This document shows positions 1-11,447 of a DNA stretch of 64,000 bases, one piece after another. The notes under the pieces were generated by a model. That model ran no database searches. It was given only the letters and a program-made list of their open reading frames with translations, and had not been told where the DNA came from. This DNA comes from Rana temporaria (lineage: Eukaryota > Chordata > Amphibia > Anura > Ranidae): positions 28,447,042-28,511,041 of the forward strand of contig NC_053490.1 of assembly GCF_905171775.1 (NCBI RefSeq). The letters are read 5' to 3'. The position numbers and the translations under genes are program-made. Within the stretch, counting starts at the first letter, position 1. Every line of letters starts with the position of its first letter.

Positions 1-1029
1 CGACGTTTAAAAAATTCTACAGGTTGCATGTTTTGAGTTACAGAGGAGGTCTAGGGCTAGAATTATTGCTCTCGCTCTACCAATCACGGCGATACCTCAC
101 ATGTGTGGTTTGAACACCGTTTACATATGCGGGCACTGCTCACGTATGTGTTCGCTTCTGCGCGCAAGATCGTCGGGACGGGGCGCGTTTTCTGGCTCCT
201 AACATTTTTAGCTGGCTCCTAGATTCCAAGAAAATTTGTCAACCCCTGGCCTACTCTCAGTTGCTAGGCCTCGGGGGCCAGCCGGCCCCGAGGCTATGAG
301 ACAGTTCAACATCCCTGAGGCCAGGAGGGCCATCAGGTCGGGATCGGAAGACGAACCCTGCCAAACGGCATCTGTCCCTTAAGTACCCATTCCCAGCATG
401 CACAGTGGGTTGACCACGCCCCCTGAGACCCTTCTGAGAGAGAGATACCCAATACATCCAGCCTGTTGCCTTTCCAACCGTGACCTGCGGTGACAGCGAC
501 ACCCACCGTCAGGGGGAAACCTGTGCAACCCAGCCGAACTGAACAGAACCAACAATTTAGAATAATCATTCTGAGCCAAACTACTGCTCAACTATAATTT
601 AACACATAGCGCCCCCTCAATGGTAACAGGGCGCTACACAAGTTACTCTCAAACCAAGGTTTTACTGTAATATACTCTACTCTTTCTATTGTATACACTC
701 TAATGAATATTGTATATTCCATTCTTCTCTGTTGTATACACTCTGTTGTACGTTATATTACTTTACTCTCGTCCATTCTATACCCTCTGCTGTAATATAC
801 TCTTCTCATCTCCACGGTGTACTCTCTGCTGTATGTTATGCTGTTTACCCATCTCCATGGTATATACACTCTGCTGTATGTATATACTCTGTTAGTTGGT
901 ATATGCTTTGCTGTTATATAACTGATATGATTCATATAATAATGTAGTAGATCGCTTTGCTACTGCTGTCTGCAAACCAAGATCATTCCAAAATGAAAAA
1001 TATACTGTTTGATTGCACAGCAAAAAATA
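1..1029. other. No gene seen; degenerate CT-rich repeat
   Basis: No gene is supported here. Between about 665 and 915 there is a pyrimidine-rich degenerate tandem repeat built on variants of TATACTCTGCTGTATG. The short reading frames across it come from the repeat. The remainder resembles old unassigned intergenic sequence. Confidence 0.5.
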
Positions 1030-1037
1030 CGCTGCCC

Positions 1038-1351
1038 CAGTGGCCTAGCGTGGGGGGTGCGAGGGGGGCCACCGCCCTGGGCGCAAAATTTGGAGGGGCG
1101 CTGTCACGAGTGTGAAGAGGAGGGTGCGCCAACAACAGGTGGGACATAGGAACATATGCATGATGTCACCACTCCAGGCTTTACCAGTCATTATCAAGCA
1201 CGCTCTCCTCTTCCCTACAGCCACCGCTGTCTCACATGGTGGATCATGTGACCAGACTGGATATAGCTGAAAATAGGTAAATCCATGGGTCAGAGGGGGG
1301 CCCAAATTACTTGTCTCGCCCCAGGCGCTGACAACACACGCTACGCCACTG
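1038..1351. mobile_element. hAT-like nonautonomous element (314 bp)
   Basis: The ends are imperfect inverted repeats: CAGTGGCCTAGCGTGG on the left and CACGCTACGCCACTG on the right. An exact 8-bp direct repeat, CGCTGCCC, lies immediately outside (1030-1037 and 1352-1359). Eight-bp duplications with CA...TG ends are the hAT signature. No transposase is present, so it would depend on an enzyme supplied elsewhere. Confidence 0.85.
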
Positions 1352-1359
1352 CGCTGCCC

Positions 1360-1748
1360 CAGTATGCGGTTGCTGAGGCTGTACCTGAATACCATCACAC
1401 CACACTCAGATTTAAGTCATCCACCAAACCTGTCATTTGAAGGGTTTGTGTATGTAAAATCCAGCAGGCTGGCTGTACCTAAGTTGATCGGTACAACCAA
1501 CCTGCCCATACCTGGTTTAAACCAGCCGAGATTTGAACGTCTATGGCTGGATTTAGGCAAATTTATTGAAAAATTTGCTGAACTTGGGCTAAATTTAATT
1601 CCAGGTAATTCACTTAAAGTGGATGTAAACCCTCCATACACCCAGTGAAGTGAACAACCTCAGATGATACACAGGGGTGAATACTTGTGTATCTGCTGTC
1701 TTCACATTTATATACTGTTTAGAAAGTTCAGAGATTTTCTCTTCCTGG
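1360..1748. other. Unassigned sequence
   Basis: I recognise no gene or repeat boundary in this stretch. The short frame at 1364-1648 has no recognisable domain and no splice context. Confidence 0.4.
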
Positions 1749-1752
1749 TTAA

Positions 1753-2873
1753 CCACTTCCCGCCCGGTCAATAGTATATTGACGTCCAAGAAATGGTTCT
1801 GAAATCCTGACTGGACGTCTATTGACGTCCTGCAGGATAACAGCCGCAGCGCGCCCGTGGGTCTGACACTTTGCACCTCCGATCTTGGTAAAGAGCCTCC
1901 GGCGGAGGCTCTTTACCACGTGATCAGCCGTGTCCAATCATGGCTGATCACGATGTAAACAGGAAGAGCCGTTGATCGGCTCTTCCTCACTCGCGTCTGA
2001 CAGATGCGAGTAGATGAGAGCCGATCGGCGGCTCTCCTGACAGGGGGGGTTCGCGCTGATTGTTTATCAGCGCAGCCCCCCCCTCGGATGCCCACACTGG
2101 ACCACCAGGGAAGCCACCATGGCCCCATAAAAACAATAAAAAGAAACTTAAAAAGAAAAATAATAAAAAAAAAGAGCACAATAAATGCCAATCAGTGCCC
2201 ACAAATGGGCACTGACTGGCAACATGGGCACTGACTGGAGTGATGCCCAGCAATGCCATCAGTGCCCCCCCTCAGTGTCCATTTATGCCCAGTGCCCACC
2301 AATAGTGCCCATCTGTGCCACCCATAAGTACCCATCAGTGCCACCCATAAGTGCCCATCAGTGCCACCTATGAGTGCCCATCAGTGCCGCTATAAGTGCC
2401 CAGTGCCACCTATGAGTGCCTATCAGTGCCGCCTATGAGTGCCCATTAGTGTCGCATACCAGCGCCGCCTATCAGTGCCACCTCATCGGTGCCCATCAGT
2501 GCTACCTCATCGGTGCCCATCAGTGCCACCTCATCGGTGCCCATCAGTGCTGCCATATCAGTGCCCATAATTGAAAAAGGAAACTTACTTATTTACAAAG
2601 AAATTAACATAAAACAATAAAAACTTTTTTTTTTTTTTTCCCAGTCTTTTTTTAGTTGTTGCGCAAAAAATAAAAATCGCAGAGGTGATCTAAAAATCGC
2701 AGAGGTGATCAAATACCAACAAAAGAAAGCTCTATTTGTGGGAACACAATGATACAAAATTTGTTTGGGTACAGTGTAGCATGACCGCGCAATTGTCATT
2801 CAAAGTGCGACAGTGCTGAAATCTGAAAATTGGCTTGGGCAGGAAGGTGCGTAAGTGCCTGGTATGGAAGTGG
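1753..2873. mobile_element. TTAA-flanked nonautonomous DNA transposon
   Basis: It is flanked by TTAA on both sides (1749-1752, 2874-2877), and the ends are inverted (CCACTTCC ... GGAAGTGG). TTAA duplications are made by piggyBac and Kolobok transposases; which superfamily applies cannot be decided here. The interior near 2640-2830 carries the family signature found in several other copies in this window, including GCGCAAAAAATAAAAA and CAGAGGTGATCAAATACCA. No coding capacity is seen. An internal tandem array sits at 2225-2560. Confidence 0.75.
2225..2560. repeat. Internal minisatellite, about 22-26 bp unit
   Basis: Imperfect copies of AGTGCCACCTATGAGTGCCC, with variants such as CTCATCGGTGCCCATC, run through this part of the TTAA-flanked element. 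Unit length varies, so no frame stays open for long. Confidence 0.75.
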
Positions 2874-2877
2874 TTAA

Positions 2878-3192
2878 CACACAGAGAGTGATGTCTGGGC
2901 CAAGATAGCTAACATTGCTGATTGGAGGAAAGGCACACAACCCCTCTCATCATAGGCAGAGAGTCTCAGAGGTGATTTGTAACAGGGCCAGCTCCCTGCT
3001 AATCTATTTTAGCAATCACCCCTGACAGAAATTTCAGACTTCTTTTATCTGACGTGTCTGAGAATTTGTCAGGAGTCATCAGGCTGATAGCAGAGAAACA
3101 GGTCAGGAGAGAGCTATGGGACTTGGTTCTTTGAAGAGAGATACTGCAGATATATGTACCCAGCTCAAATTTCATGAATTGGGTTTACGTCC
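2878..3192. other. Unassigned sequence between repeats
   Basis: No gene or element boundary was recognised between the TTAA-flanked element and the palindrome that begins at 3193. Confidence 0.4.
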
Positions 3193-3285
3193 ATGGCCTG
3201 GTCATTAAGGGGGTAAATCCTTCCGAGGCTGAAGTGGTTAACACTTCAGCCTCGGAAGGATTTACCCCCTTAATGACCAGGCCAT
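3193..3285. repeat. Perfect 44-bp inverted repeat around a TTAA site
   Basis: Positions 3193-3236 are the exact reverse complement of 3242-3285, with five bases (GTTAA) between. The arms match the terminal sequence of the TTAA-flanked family. This looks like two copies meeting end to end at one TTAA target, the left copy reduced to its last 44 bases or so. Confidence 0.9.
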
Positions 3286-3470
3286 TTTTTGCGATACGGC
3301 ACTGCGTTACTTTAACTGACAATTGCGCGGTCGTGCGAAGCTGTACCCAAACACAATTCATGCCTTTTTTTCCCCACAAATAGAGCTTTCTTTTGGTGGT
3401 ACAACCTCTGCGGTTTTTATTTTTTTGCGCTATAAACAAAAAAAGCCGACAATTTAACAAAAAAAATATA

Positions 3471-5032
3471 CAGGGAGTGCAGAATTATTAGGCAAGTTGT
3501 ATTTTTGAGGATTAATTTTATTATTGAACAACAACCATGTTCTCAATGAACCCAAAAAACTCATTAATATCAAAGCTGAATATTTTTGGAAGTAGTTTTT
3601 AGTTTGTTTTTAGTTTTAGCTATTTTAGGGGGATATCTGTGTGTGCAGGTGACTATTACTGTGCATAATTATTAGGCAACTTAACAAAAAAAATATATAT
3701 ACCCATTTCAATTATTTATTTTTACCAGTGAAACCAATATAACATCTCAACATTCACAAATATACATTTCTGACATTCAAAAACAAAACAAAAACAAATC
3801 AGTGACCAATATAGCCACCTTTCTTTGCAAGGACACTCAAAAGCCTGCCATCCATGGATTCTGTCAGTGTTTTGATCTGTTCACCATCAACATTGCGTGC
3901 AGCAGCAACCACAGCCTCCCAGACACTGTTCAGAGAGGTGTACTGTTTTCCCTCCTTGTAAATCTCACATTTGATGATGGACCACAGGTTCTCAATGGGG
4001 TTCAGATCAGGTGAACAAGGAGGCCATGTCATTAGTTTTTCTTCTTTTATACCCTTTCTTGCCAGCCACCCTGTGGAGTACTTGGACGCGTGTGATGGAG
4101 CATTGTCCTGCATGAAAATCATGTTTTTCTTGAAGGATGCAGACTTCTTCCTGTACCACTGCTTGAAGAAGGTGTCTTCCAGAAACTGGCAGTAGGACTG
4201 GGAGTTGAGCTTGACTCCATCCTCAACCCGAAAAGGCCCCACAAGCTCATCTTTGATGATACCAGCCCAAACCAGTACTCCACCTCCACCTTGCTGGCGT
4301 CTGAGTCGGACTGGAGCTCTCTGCCCTTTACCAATCCAGCCACGGGCCCATCCATCTGGCCCATTAAGACTCACTCTCATTTCATCAGTCCATAAAACCT
4401 TAGAAAAATCAGTCTTGAGATATTTGTAGGCCCAGTCTTGACGTTTCAGCTTGTGTGTCTTGTTCAGTGGTGGTCGTCTTTCAGCCTTTCTTACCTTGGC
4501 CATGTCTCTGAGTATTGCACACCTTGTGCTTTTGGGCACTCCAGTGATGTTGCAGCTCTGAAATATGGCCAAACTGGTGGCAAGTGGCATCTTGGCAGCT
4601 GCACGCTTGACTTTTCTCAGTTCATGGGCAGTTATTTTGCGCCTTGGTTTTTCCACACGCTTCTTGCGGCACCCTGTTGACTATTTTGAATGAAACGCTT
4701 GATTGTTCGATGATCACGCTTCAGAAGCTTTGCAATTTTAAGAGTGCTGCATCCCTCTGCAAGATATCTCACTATTTTTGACTTTTCTGAGCCTGTCAAG
4801 TCCTTTTGACCCATTTTGCCAAAGGAAAGGAAGTTGACTAATAATTATGCACACCTGATATAGGGTGTTGATGTCATTAGACCACACACCTTCTCATTAC
4901 AGAGATGCACATCACCTAATATGCTTAATTGGTAGTAGGCTTTCGAGCCAATACAGCTTGGAGTAAGACAACATGCATAAAGAGGATGATGTGGTCAAAA
5001 TACTCATTTGCCTAATAATTCTGCACTCCCTG
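3471..5032 (-). mobile_element. Tc1-like transposon of the DD37E type (1.56 kb)
   Basis: TA dinucleotides flank both ends (3469-3470, 5033-5034). The terminal inverted repeats begin CAGGGAGTGCAGAATTATTA on each strand. A second copy of the core (GCATAATTATTAGGCAAC near 3664, with its inverse near 4840-4860) lies inside each end. This gives the two-repeat-per-end (IR/DR) layout known from Sleeping Beauty-type elements. The transposase is on the minus strand and frameshifted. The element sits inside an older TTAA-family copy, so it is the younger insertion. Confidence 0.93.
3799..4814 (-). pseudogene. Tc1-like DD37E transposase, one frameshift
   Basis: This would be the cut-and-paste transposase of the surrounding element. 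The reading starts at 4814 (MGQKDLTGSEKSK) and enters a helix-turn-helix region (about residues 10-45, ending HRTIKRFI). It loses frame near 4660 within a QQG...KR stretch. The second frame carries the catalytic domain: first D in WTDEMRV, second D in MQDNAPSH, and E in NPIENLWS. I count 37 residues between the second D and the E, giving DD37E rather than the usual DD34E. The protein ends GGYIGH at 3799. The two pieces total about 340 residues, normal for the group. No other stop was seen, so this is a recent pseudogene or a sequence error. Confidence 0.9.
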
Positions 5033-5678
5033 TATATATTTTTTACTTTCTGCTATAATACATATCCCAAAAAATATATAAAAAAACTAATTTATTCATC
5101 AGTTACATTATTCAGTTATATTAATCAATATGTATTCTGCTACATATTTTTGGTAAAAAAGAATCGCAATAAGCGTATATTGATCGGTTTGCGCAAAAGG
5201 TATATTGTCTACAAAATAGAGGATAGATTTATGGCATATTTTTTTTTTTTTTTACTAGTAATGGTGGTGATCATTGATTTTTAGCGGGACTGCTACATTG
5301 CGGTGGACAGATCGGACACCTAACATTTTTTACACTTTCTTGAGAACCAGTGACATTATTACAGCTAAAAATATGTACTGACATTGTACTAATGACACTG
5401 TCAGGGAAGGGGTTAACATCAGGATTTCTAACTGTATGGGGGACTCTGAGTGGGGAAGCACACAGATCCGTCTTCCAGTGTCATCCCCTGACAGAACAGA
5501 GATCTGCCTTGTTTACTTCGGCAGATCCCCGTTCTGTCTGAGGGGAACGATCGCAGGCGGCCGGCAGACACCGAGTCTGCCAGAACCGCTGATTGGCTCC
5601 TGTACCAGTATGGAAATTTGCGCAGCCGAGCCACCTTGCCACAGTACATCTGCATCGGGTGGTCGGCACGTGGTTTAT

Positions 5679-6672
5679 CCACTTAAGCCCCGGACCAAAA
5701 TGTAGCTAAATGCCCAGACCAGGTTTTGTGATTCGGCACTGCGTCGCTTTAACAGACAATTGCGCGGTCGTGCGAAGTGGCTCCCAAACAAAATTGACGT
5801 CCTTTTTTTCCCACAAATAGAGCTTTCTTTTGGTGGTATTTGATCACCTCTGCGTTTTTTATTTTTTGCGCTATAAACAAAAATAGAGCGACAATTTTGA
5901 AAAAAATTCAATATTTTTCACTTTTTTCTATAATAAATATCCCCCAAAAAATATGTAAAAAAACGTTTTTTTCCCTCAGTTTAGGCCGATACGTATTCTT
6001 CTACATATTTTTGGTAAACAAAAATCGCAATAAGCGTTCATCGGTTGGTTTGCGCAAAATTTATAGCGTTTACAAAATAGGGGATACTTTTATTGCATTT
6101 TTATAATTTTTTTTTTTTTTACTACTAATGGCGGCGATCAGCGATTTTTTTCGTGACTGCAACATTATGGCGGACACTTCGGACAATTTTGACACATTTT
6201 TGGGACCATTGTCATTTTCACAGCAAAAAATGCATTTAAATTGCATTGTTTATAGTGAAAATGACAGTTGCAGTTTGGGAGTTAACCACAGGGGGCGCTG
6301 AAGGAGTTATGTTTCACCTAGTGTGTGTTTACAACTGTAGGGGGGTGTGGCTGTAGGTCTGACATCATCGATTGTGTCTCCCTATAAAAGGGATGACACG
6401 ATCGATGCAGCCGCCACAAGTGAAGCACGGGGAAGGCGTGTTTACATACGGCTCTCCCCGTTCTTCAGCTCCGGGGAGCGATCGCGAGGGGGCGGCTAGA
6501 AACGAATAGCCGCCCCCTCATCCCGGATCGCTCCCAGACGATTTCTGACCACCGCATGCAGCTGGGGGGGGGGGGTCCCGACCCGCGGAAAGGCCGGGAC
6601 GTATATATACGCCCATCTGCCTGTACGTGCCATTCTGTGGACGTATATATACATGCGGCGGTCGTTAAGTGG
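5679..6672. mobile_element. TTAA-flanked nonautonomous element, second copy
   Basis: The left end is CCACTTAAGCCCCGGACC after a degenerate TTTAT. The right end is GTTAAGTGG before TTAA at 6673-6676. The interior holds the family blocks GACAATTGCGCGGTCGTGCG, AGAGCTTTCTTTTGGTGGTA and GGCGGCGATCAGCGATTTTT. It abuts the previous copy end to end through one target site and has no ORF of interest. Confidence 0.75.
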
Positions 6673-6676
6673 TTAA

Positions 6677-7083
6677 GTGTTGCTAAACCCACAACAGTAA
6701 AATCAGTCTGTATATGCAGCAAATCATGCTTGTTATACTCACTGTGGAATCCAAGGGGTTAATCCTCTGCATTGTGTAAAAAGGCTGATCTGCCCCTTCT
6801 TCCACAGTCCCCAATCCGTCTCCTGATAGTACAGAGCTTTAGGGACATTCTGCACATACTCAGTTTGGTGTGTATTGCTAGAGAGTTTTTTTTGGGAGGG
6901 TGCATGTGATCAGCACAGGGCCAATCAGCACTGTCCAGACAGAGGGTCAGGGGTCCTGCAGCCTCATAGGACAGTCATACCGTAGTAGAATGAGAAGAAT
7001 GAAAACTCCTCCTACAAACTTTAGGCAGACACTGATAGAAGTCACAAGACTGCGGATGATAAAAGGTATTTAGCAGTTTATAT
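6677..7083. other. Unassigned sequence
   Basis: No gene, exon signal or repeat boundary was recognised in this interval. Confidence 0.4.
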
Positions 7084-7087
7084 TTAA

Positions 7088-8461
7088 CCACTTAAAGCGG
7101 AGTTCCACCTAAAAATGGAACTTCCGCTTAACCCACTCCTCCCCCCTTACATGCCACATTTGGCATGTAATTTTTTTTGGGGGGGGGAGTGGCGGCTTCA
7201 GGAGAAGGGGACTTCCTGTCCCACTTCCTCCTTCCGCCGAGGGGCTGGTAAGGCGATTAGCTTAATCGCCTTATTGCAGCCCCTCCCTGTAGGCGAGCGC
7301 CTGTCCAATCGGACGGCGCCGCTCGCACATGCGCAGTGCCGCTCGCACATGCGCAGTGGGTGCCCGGCCGTGAAGCCGAAAGCTGTCACTGCCGGGTGCC
7401 CATACTAGGAATAAAGACGCCGGCGAGGGGGGGAGAGGAGCGGAGCCCCGGCCGGCGCGTCGCTGGAGCCGTGGAGCAGGTAAGTGTCTATTTATTAAAA
7501 GCCAGCAGCTACACTTTTTGTAGCTGCTGACTTTTAATAAACTTAAAAAAGGCCGGAACTCCCCTTTAAGGACCCCTTCACGCCGATATACGTTGGCAGA
7601 ATGGCACGGCTGGGCACGTACATGTACGTGGCTCTTTAAGCCGAGCCGTAGGGTGACCGCGTACCCGATCGCCGCTGGAGTCCCGCGATCGGTCCCCGGA
7701 GCTGAAGAACGGGGAGAGCTGTATGTAAACACAGCTTCCCCGTTCTTCACTGTAGCGCTGTCATCGATCGTGTGTTCCCTTTTATAGGGGGACACAATCG
7801 ATGACGTCACACCTACAGCCACACCCCTCTACAGTTAGAAACACAAATGAGGTCATACATAACTCCTTCAGCTCCCCCTTGTGGTTAACTCCCAAACTGC
7901 AATTGTCATTTTCACAGTAAACAATGCATTTCTAATGCATTTTTTGCTGTGAAAATGACATTGGTCCCAAAAATGTGTCAAAATTGTCCGAAGTGTCCGC
8001 CATAATGTCGCAGTCACGAAAAAAATCGCTGATCGCCGCCATTAGTAGTAAAAAAAAAAAAATGAATAACAATGCAATAAAACTATCGCCTTTTTTGTAA
8101 ACGCTATAAATTTGGCGCAAACCAAATGATAAACACTTATTGAGATTTTTTTTACCAAAAATAGTTAGAAGAATACGTATCGGCCTAAACTTATATTTTT
8201 TTGAGGGATATTTATTATAGCAAAAAGTAAAAAATATTGCATTTTTTTCAAAATTGTTGCTCTATTTTTGTTTATAGCGCAAAAAATAAAAACCGCAGAG
8301 GTGATCAAATACCACCAAAAGAAAGCTCTATAAAAAAGGACGCCAATTTTGCTTGGGAGCCACGTCGCACGACCGCGCAATTGTCAGTTAAAGCGACGCA
8401 GTGCCGAATCGCAAAAACTGGCCAGGTCCTTTACCTGCCTAAAGGTCCGGGTCTTAGGTGG
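7088..8461. mobile_element. TTAA-flanked element interrupted by a second TTAA element
   Basis: TTAA flanks both sides (7084-7087, 8462-8465). The ends are CCACTTAA...AGG on the left and CTTAGGTGG on the right. The right two thirds (7900-8440) are in inverse orientation to the copy at 5679. Near its left end the TTAA of the terminal CCACTTAAGG served as target for another element (7096-7565). Confidence 0.75.
7096..7565. mobile_element. Nested TTAA element with AGCGGAGTTCC ends
   Basis: TTAA flanks both sides (7092-7095, 7566-7569). The ends AGCGGAGTTCCACC and GGAACTCCCCT are inverted. The interior is GC-rich with a short hairpin near 7490-7545 (AGCAGCTACA...TGTAGCTGCT). It belongs to the same terminal family as the foldback element at 41183-41713. 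Confidence 0.8.
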
Positions 8462-8465
8462 TTAA

Positions 8466-9039
8466 TAAAATAACACTAAAAGTAACACCCCCTCCACATT
8501 TTTTTTTTTTGTGTATGTGTCACAGGGATAGGAAGTGAAGGAAAATCCCCCTCAGTGGGGCTACAGACTGAAATAAAAATGTGTTTTAAATTCCCCCATA
8601 CTCTATCCAAACTTTTAAAGACAATAATTACTCTAAATTAGGCTACATAGACTATGTCGCTTTAATAACAAATATAAAGCTATGCGGTCACGGCGGTCCT
8701 TTCTTTTTGCTTGATACCACACGGAGTTCCCCTTTAAGTGGAAAATTGCTAAATAAAACACATCATGCCTTGGGCACTGCCTGAAATGAATAACCCACTT
8801 TATATAATTAGTATTGATTGCTGAGTGCCGAACCCAATTCAGAGGAGAATTTACTGCACTTGGCAGAGTGAGATTACTGGCACAATCTGTCTGATAGATA
8901 CAAACAGTTAAAGCCATTTTAAAAAATGTTCTTTGATGGGCCCTCGGAGAAAGAATAAAAATGTGTATTTCTCTCATATTTGCTGACTTAAGTTGAAAAA
9001 CGACATTTGTTCATAAAGCACAAATGTTACTAAAGTATA
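8466..9039. other. Unassigned sequence
   Basis: No gene or repeat boundary was recognised. The minus-strand frame at 8633-8977 has no recognisable domain. Confidence 0.4.
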
Positions 9040-9047
9040 CTCTAGCC

Positions 9048-9735
9048 CAGGGGTCTCCAAACGTTCTAACCAGGGGGCAGTTTACTGTCCTTCAGATTTA
9101 GGGGGGCCAGACGGTTGCCATTGGGAGTAGAAAAGGTCCTGGCATCAGTGGGAGGAATTGTGCCCCATCGTTGGTGTCAGTGGGAGGAATTGTGCCCCAT
9201 CGTTGGTGTCAGTGGGAAGAATTGTGCCCCATCGTTGGTGTCAGTGGGAGGAATTGTGCCCCATCGTTGGTGTCAGTGGCAGGAATTGTCCACCATCGTT
9301 GGTGTCACTGGGAGGAATTGTGCCCCATCGTTGGTGTCAGTGGGAGGAATTGTGCCCCATCGTTAGTGTCAGTGGGAGGAATTGTCCACCATCGTTGGTG
9401 TCAGTGGAAGGAATTGTCCACCATCATTGGTGTCAATGGGAAGAATTGTGCCCCATCATTGGTGTCAGTGGGAGGAATTGTCCACCATCGTTGGTGTCAA
9501 TGGAAGGAATTGTCCACCATCATTGGTGTCAATGGGAAGAATTGTGCCCCATCATTGGTGTCAGTTGGAGGAATTGTCCACCATCATTGTTGTCAGTGGG
9601 AGGAATTGTGCCCCGTCGTTTTGGGTCAGTGGGAGGAATTGTGCCCCATCATTGGTGTCATTGGGAGGAATTGTGGATGAATTAATGCCCCAAGGGCCTG
9701 AGAAAAGTAAGCCGTCCACAGTTTGGAGACCACTG
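9048..9735. mobile_element. hAT-like element carrying a 32-bp minisatellite
   Basis: The ends CAGGGGTCTCCAAACG and GTTTGGAGACCACTG are inverted. The flanking 8-bp repeats CTCTAGCC (9040-9047) and CTCTAGCG (9736-9743) match at seven of eight positions. Between short unique ends the element is filled by about 17 tandem units. It is the same family as the copy at 28180-28945, in opposite orientation. Confidence 0.88.
9135..9675 (+). repeat. 32-bp minisatellite, about 17 units
   Basis: The unit contains GGGAGGAATTGTGCCCCATC followed by GTTGGTGTCAGT. Variants include GTCCACC for GTGCCCC and ATCATT for ATCGTT. Because 32 is not a multiple of three, three units make a 32-residue repeat in every forward frame. 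That produces overlapping ORFs of up to 175 codons which are not genes. Confidence 0.95.
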
Positions 9736-9770
9736 CTCTAGCGAAAACATTTCTTTTTTTTGGGGAAGAC

Positions 9771-10225
9771 TCAGGCCCCGTACACACGACCGGATCTGTC
9801 CGCTGAAACTGGTCCGACGGAGCAGTTTCAGCAGACATGTTTTGTCGTGTGTAGGCCCGACCGGACAATTGTCCAGTTTCCAGCAGACAAAAATTTCTAT
9901 GCTAAGCATGCTAAGAAATCTGTCCGCTGGAAACCTGTCCGTCGGACGTGTTCGGTCGTCTGTACAGACTCACCGGACACGTCCGATCGGCCGCCATCCC
10001 TCGCATGCGTCGTACTGATTCGACGCATGCGTGGAAGCTTTGAACTTCCAGGGCCGCCCACGTCGCCGCGACGGCGCGGCCACGTCCCCGCGTATTGTTT
10101 ACGCGCGGATTTCTGTCTGATGGTGTGTACAACCATCAGACAGAAATCTCCGGGCGGACATGTCCGCTGAAAACGGTCCGCCGGACCGTTTTCAGCGGAT
10201 ATCCTCTCGTCTGTACGAGGCCTTA
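9771..10225. mobile_element. TIR element with GTACACACGAC ends, class unknown
   Basis: The ends are TCAGGCCCCGTACACACGAC and, inverted, GTCTGTACGAGGCCTTA. The interior repeats TCCGCTGAAAC/GGTCCG-type motifs and is self-complementary in places. Three further copies with related ends lie at 26811, 33195 and 39739. No target duplication could be fixed, so I cannot assign a superfamily. Confidence 0.65.
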
Positions 10226-10902
10226 GAGAATGGTCTGATGGACCGTTTTCATCGGTTAACCGATGAAGCTGACTGATGGTCCGTCACGCCTACACACCAT
10301 TGGTTAAAAAAAACATTGTGTCAGAACGCAGTGACGTAAAACACAACGAAGTGCTGAAAAAAAATGAAGTTCAATGCTTACACTGGGATGCCGATAAAGT
10401 TCAAGTGCGTGTAAAGGCAGGTGTCCTTTTGGTAATATTGTGTGTGTGTATATATATTTTTTTATCTATTTTTTTATTATTTTATTTAATATTATGACAA
10501 AATTAATAAAACCCTTGCATACATTTACTCTATAACCCTGATTAAATCTTCTTTAAACGATTTTTTGTTATCCTTCAGTGTTATAGCAGAGGAGAATTTC
10601 CGGTGTTTTTGAAGGCATGCTGGGTTTATTTCAGTCTGTAGCAGATGTTTAGAGGGCAATAAATCTAATACTAATAAGACAGATAAGCAAATGCTTTTTA
10701 CTGCACAACAGGGGGATATCTGTGACTAGGCCCTGGAAATTGTAGAACTGTATTTCTAACAGCTTTCCTAATGGGCCCCCCTCCTACTCCAGGCCCCATA
10801 GCAGCCACAAGGGGTCCCATGGCTATTGCCTCATTGCTGGTGACCATTGTTGCTAAGATAGATCGCTTCACTGATAGATTCCACACAGATCAGTGTTGCA
10901 GG
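10226..10902. other. Unassigned sequence
   Basis: Up to about 10310 it resembles the TGATGGACCGTTTTC-type motifs of the neighbouring TIR element, suggesting a partial relative. The rest is unassigned. Confidence 0.35.
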
Positions 10903-11439
10903 CAGGCCCGTCGCTACAGGACAGGCAAAACAAACAATTGCTTGGGGCCCTGAGCTGGCCTGGGGCCCCCAACTTCCCCTTGCCAGGCTGTAACGTGGCA
11001 GAGCTCCTCTTCCTTCCTCCTGGAGTCCTGTTAGTCCGGCCGTGTACCGCGCGTGGTACAGGAGATTTTGTTTCCTGTTCCCGGCCAGACTGACAGGAAG
11101 TGCACACTGAGTGCTCACTTCCTTTCAGTCCGGCCAGGGAACACAGGAAACTGAATCTCCTGTACCGCGCAGTGCCCGGGCACTATCTGATAGGAGACTG
11201 GAGACCCATAATGATAGAAAACCGGACTGACAGGAGGAAGAGGAGCTCGACCACGCTACAGCAGCAGCCTACAGGGAAGAAGGGGAGGTGAGAATAGAAA
11301 AACATAGGGGGGGGGGGGGTGTAAAAACATGGGTGTAAAAAATTAGTGTAGCGCTAACGTAGGCTTTGCGTGCGGGGGGGGGGTTCTTGGGGGGGCCCCC
11401 ATTTTGCTTGGGGCCCCCAAATTCCTTCAAACGGCCCTG
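10903..11439. mobile_element. hAT-like nonautonomous element (537 bp)
   Basis: The element begins CAGGCCCGTCGCTAC and ends AAACGGCCCTG. The exact 8-bp duplication GTTGCAGG lies at 10895-10902 and 11440-11447. The interior is rich in GGGGCCC runs. No transposase is present. Confidence 0.88.
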
Positions 11440-11447
11440 GTTGCAGG

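Larger units (their letters stand above)
3242..5674. mobile_element. TTAA-family element split by a Tc1 insertion
   Basis: The left part (3242-3470) and right part (5033-5674) are pieces of the same family copy. It reads through GCGCTATAAACAAAAA, is broken at TATA by the Tc1 element at 3471-5032, then resumes with the family's TTTTTGGTAAA...AATCGCAATAAGCG block. It ends GCACGTGG before a degenerate TTAA (TTTAT) shared with the next copy. It has no coding capacity. Confidence 0.7.

Noticed and set aside
9115..9741. Overlapping frames of 83-175 codons at 9.1-9.7 kb
   Set aside because: These are three rotated translations of the same 32-bp tandem unit.
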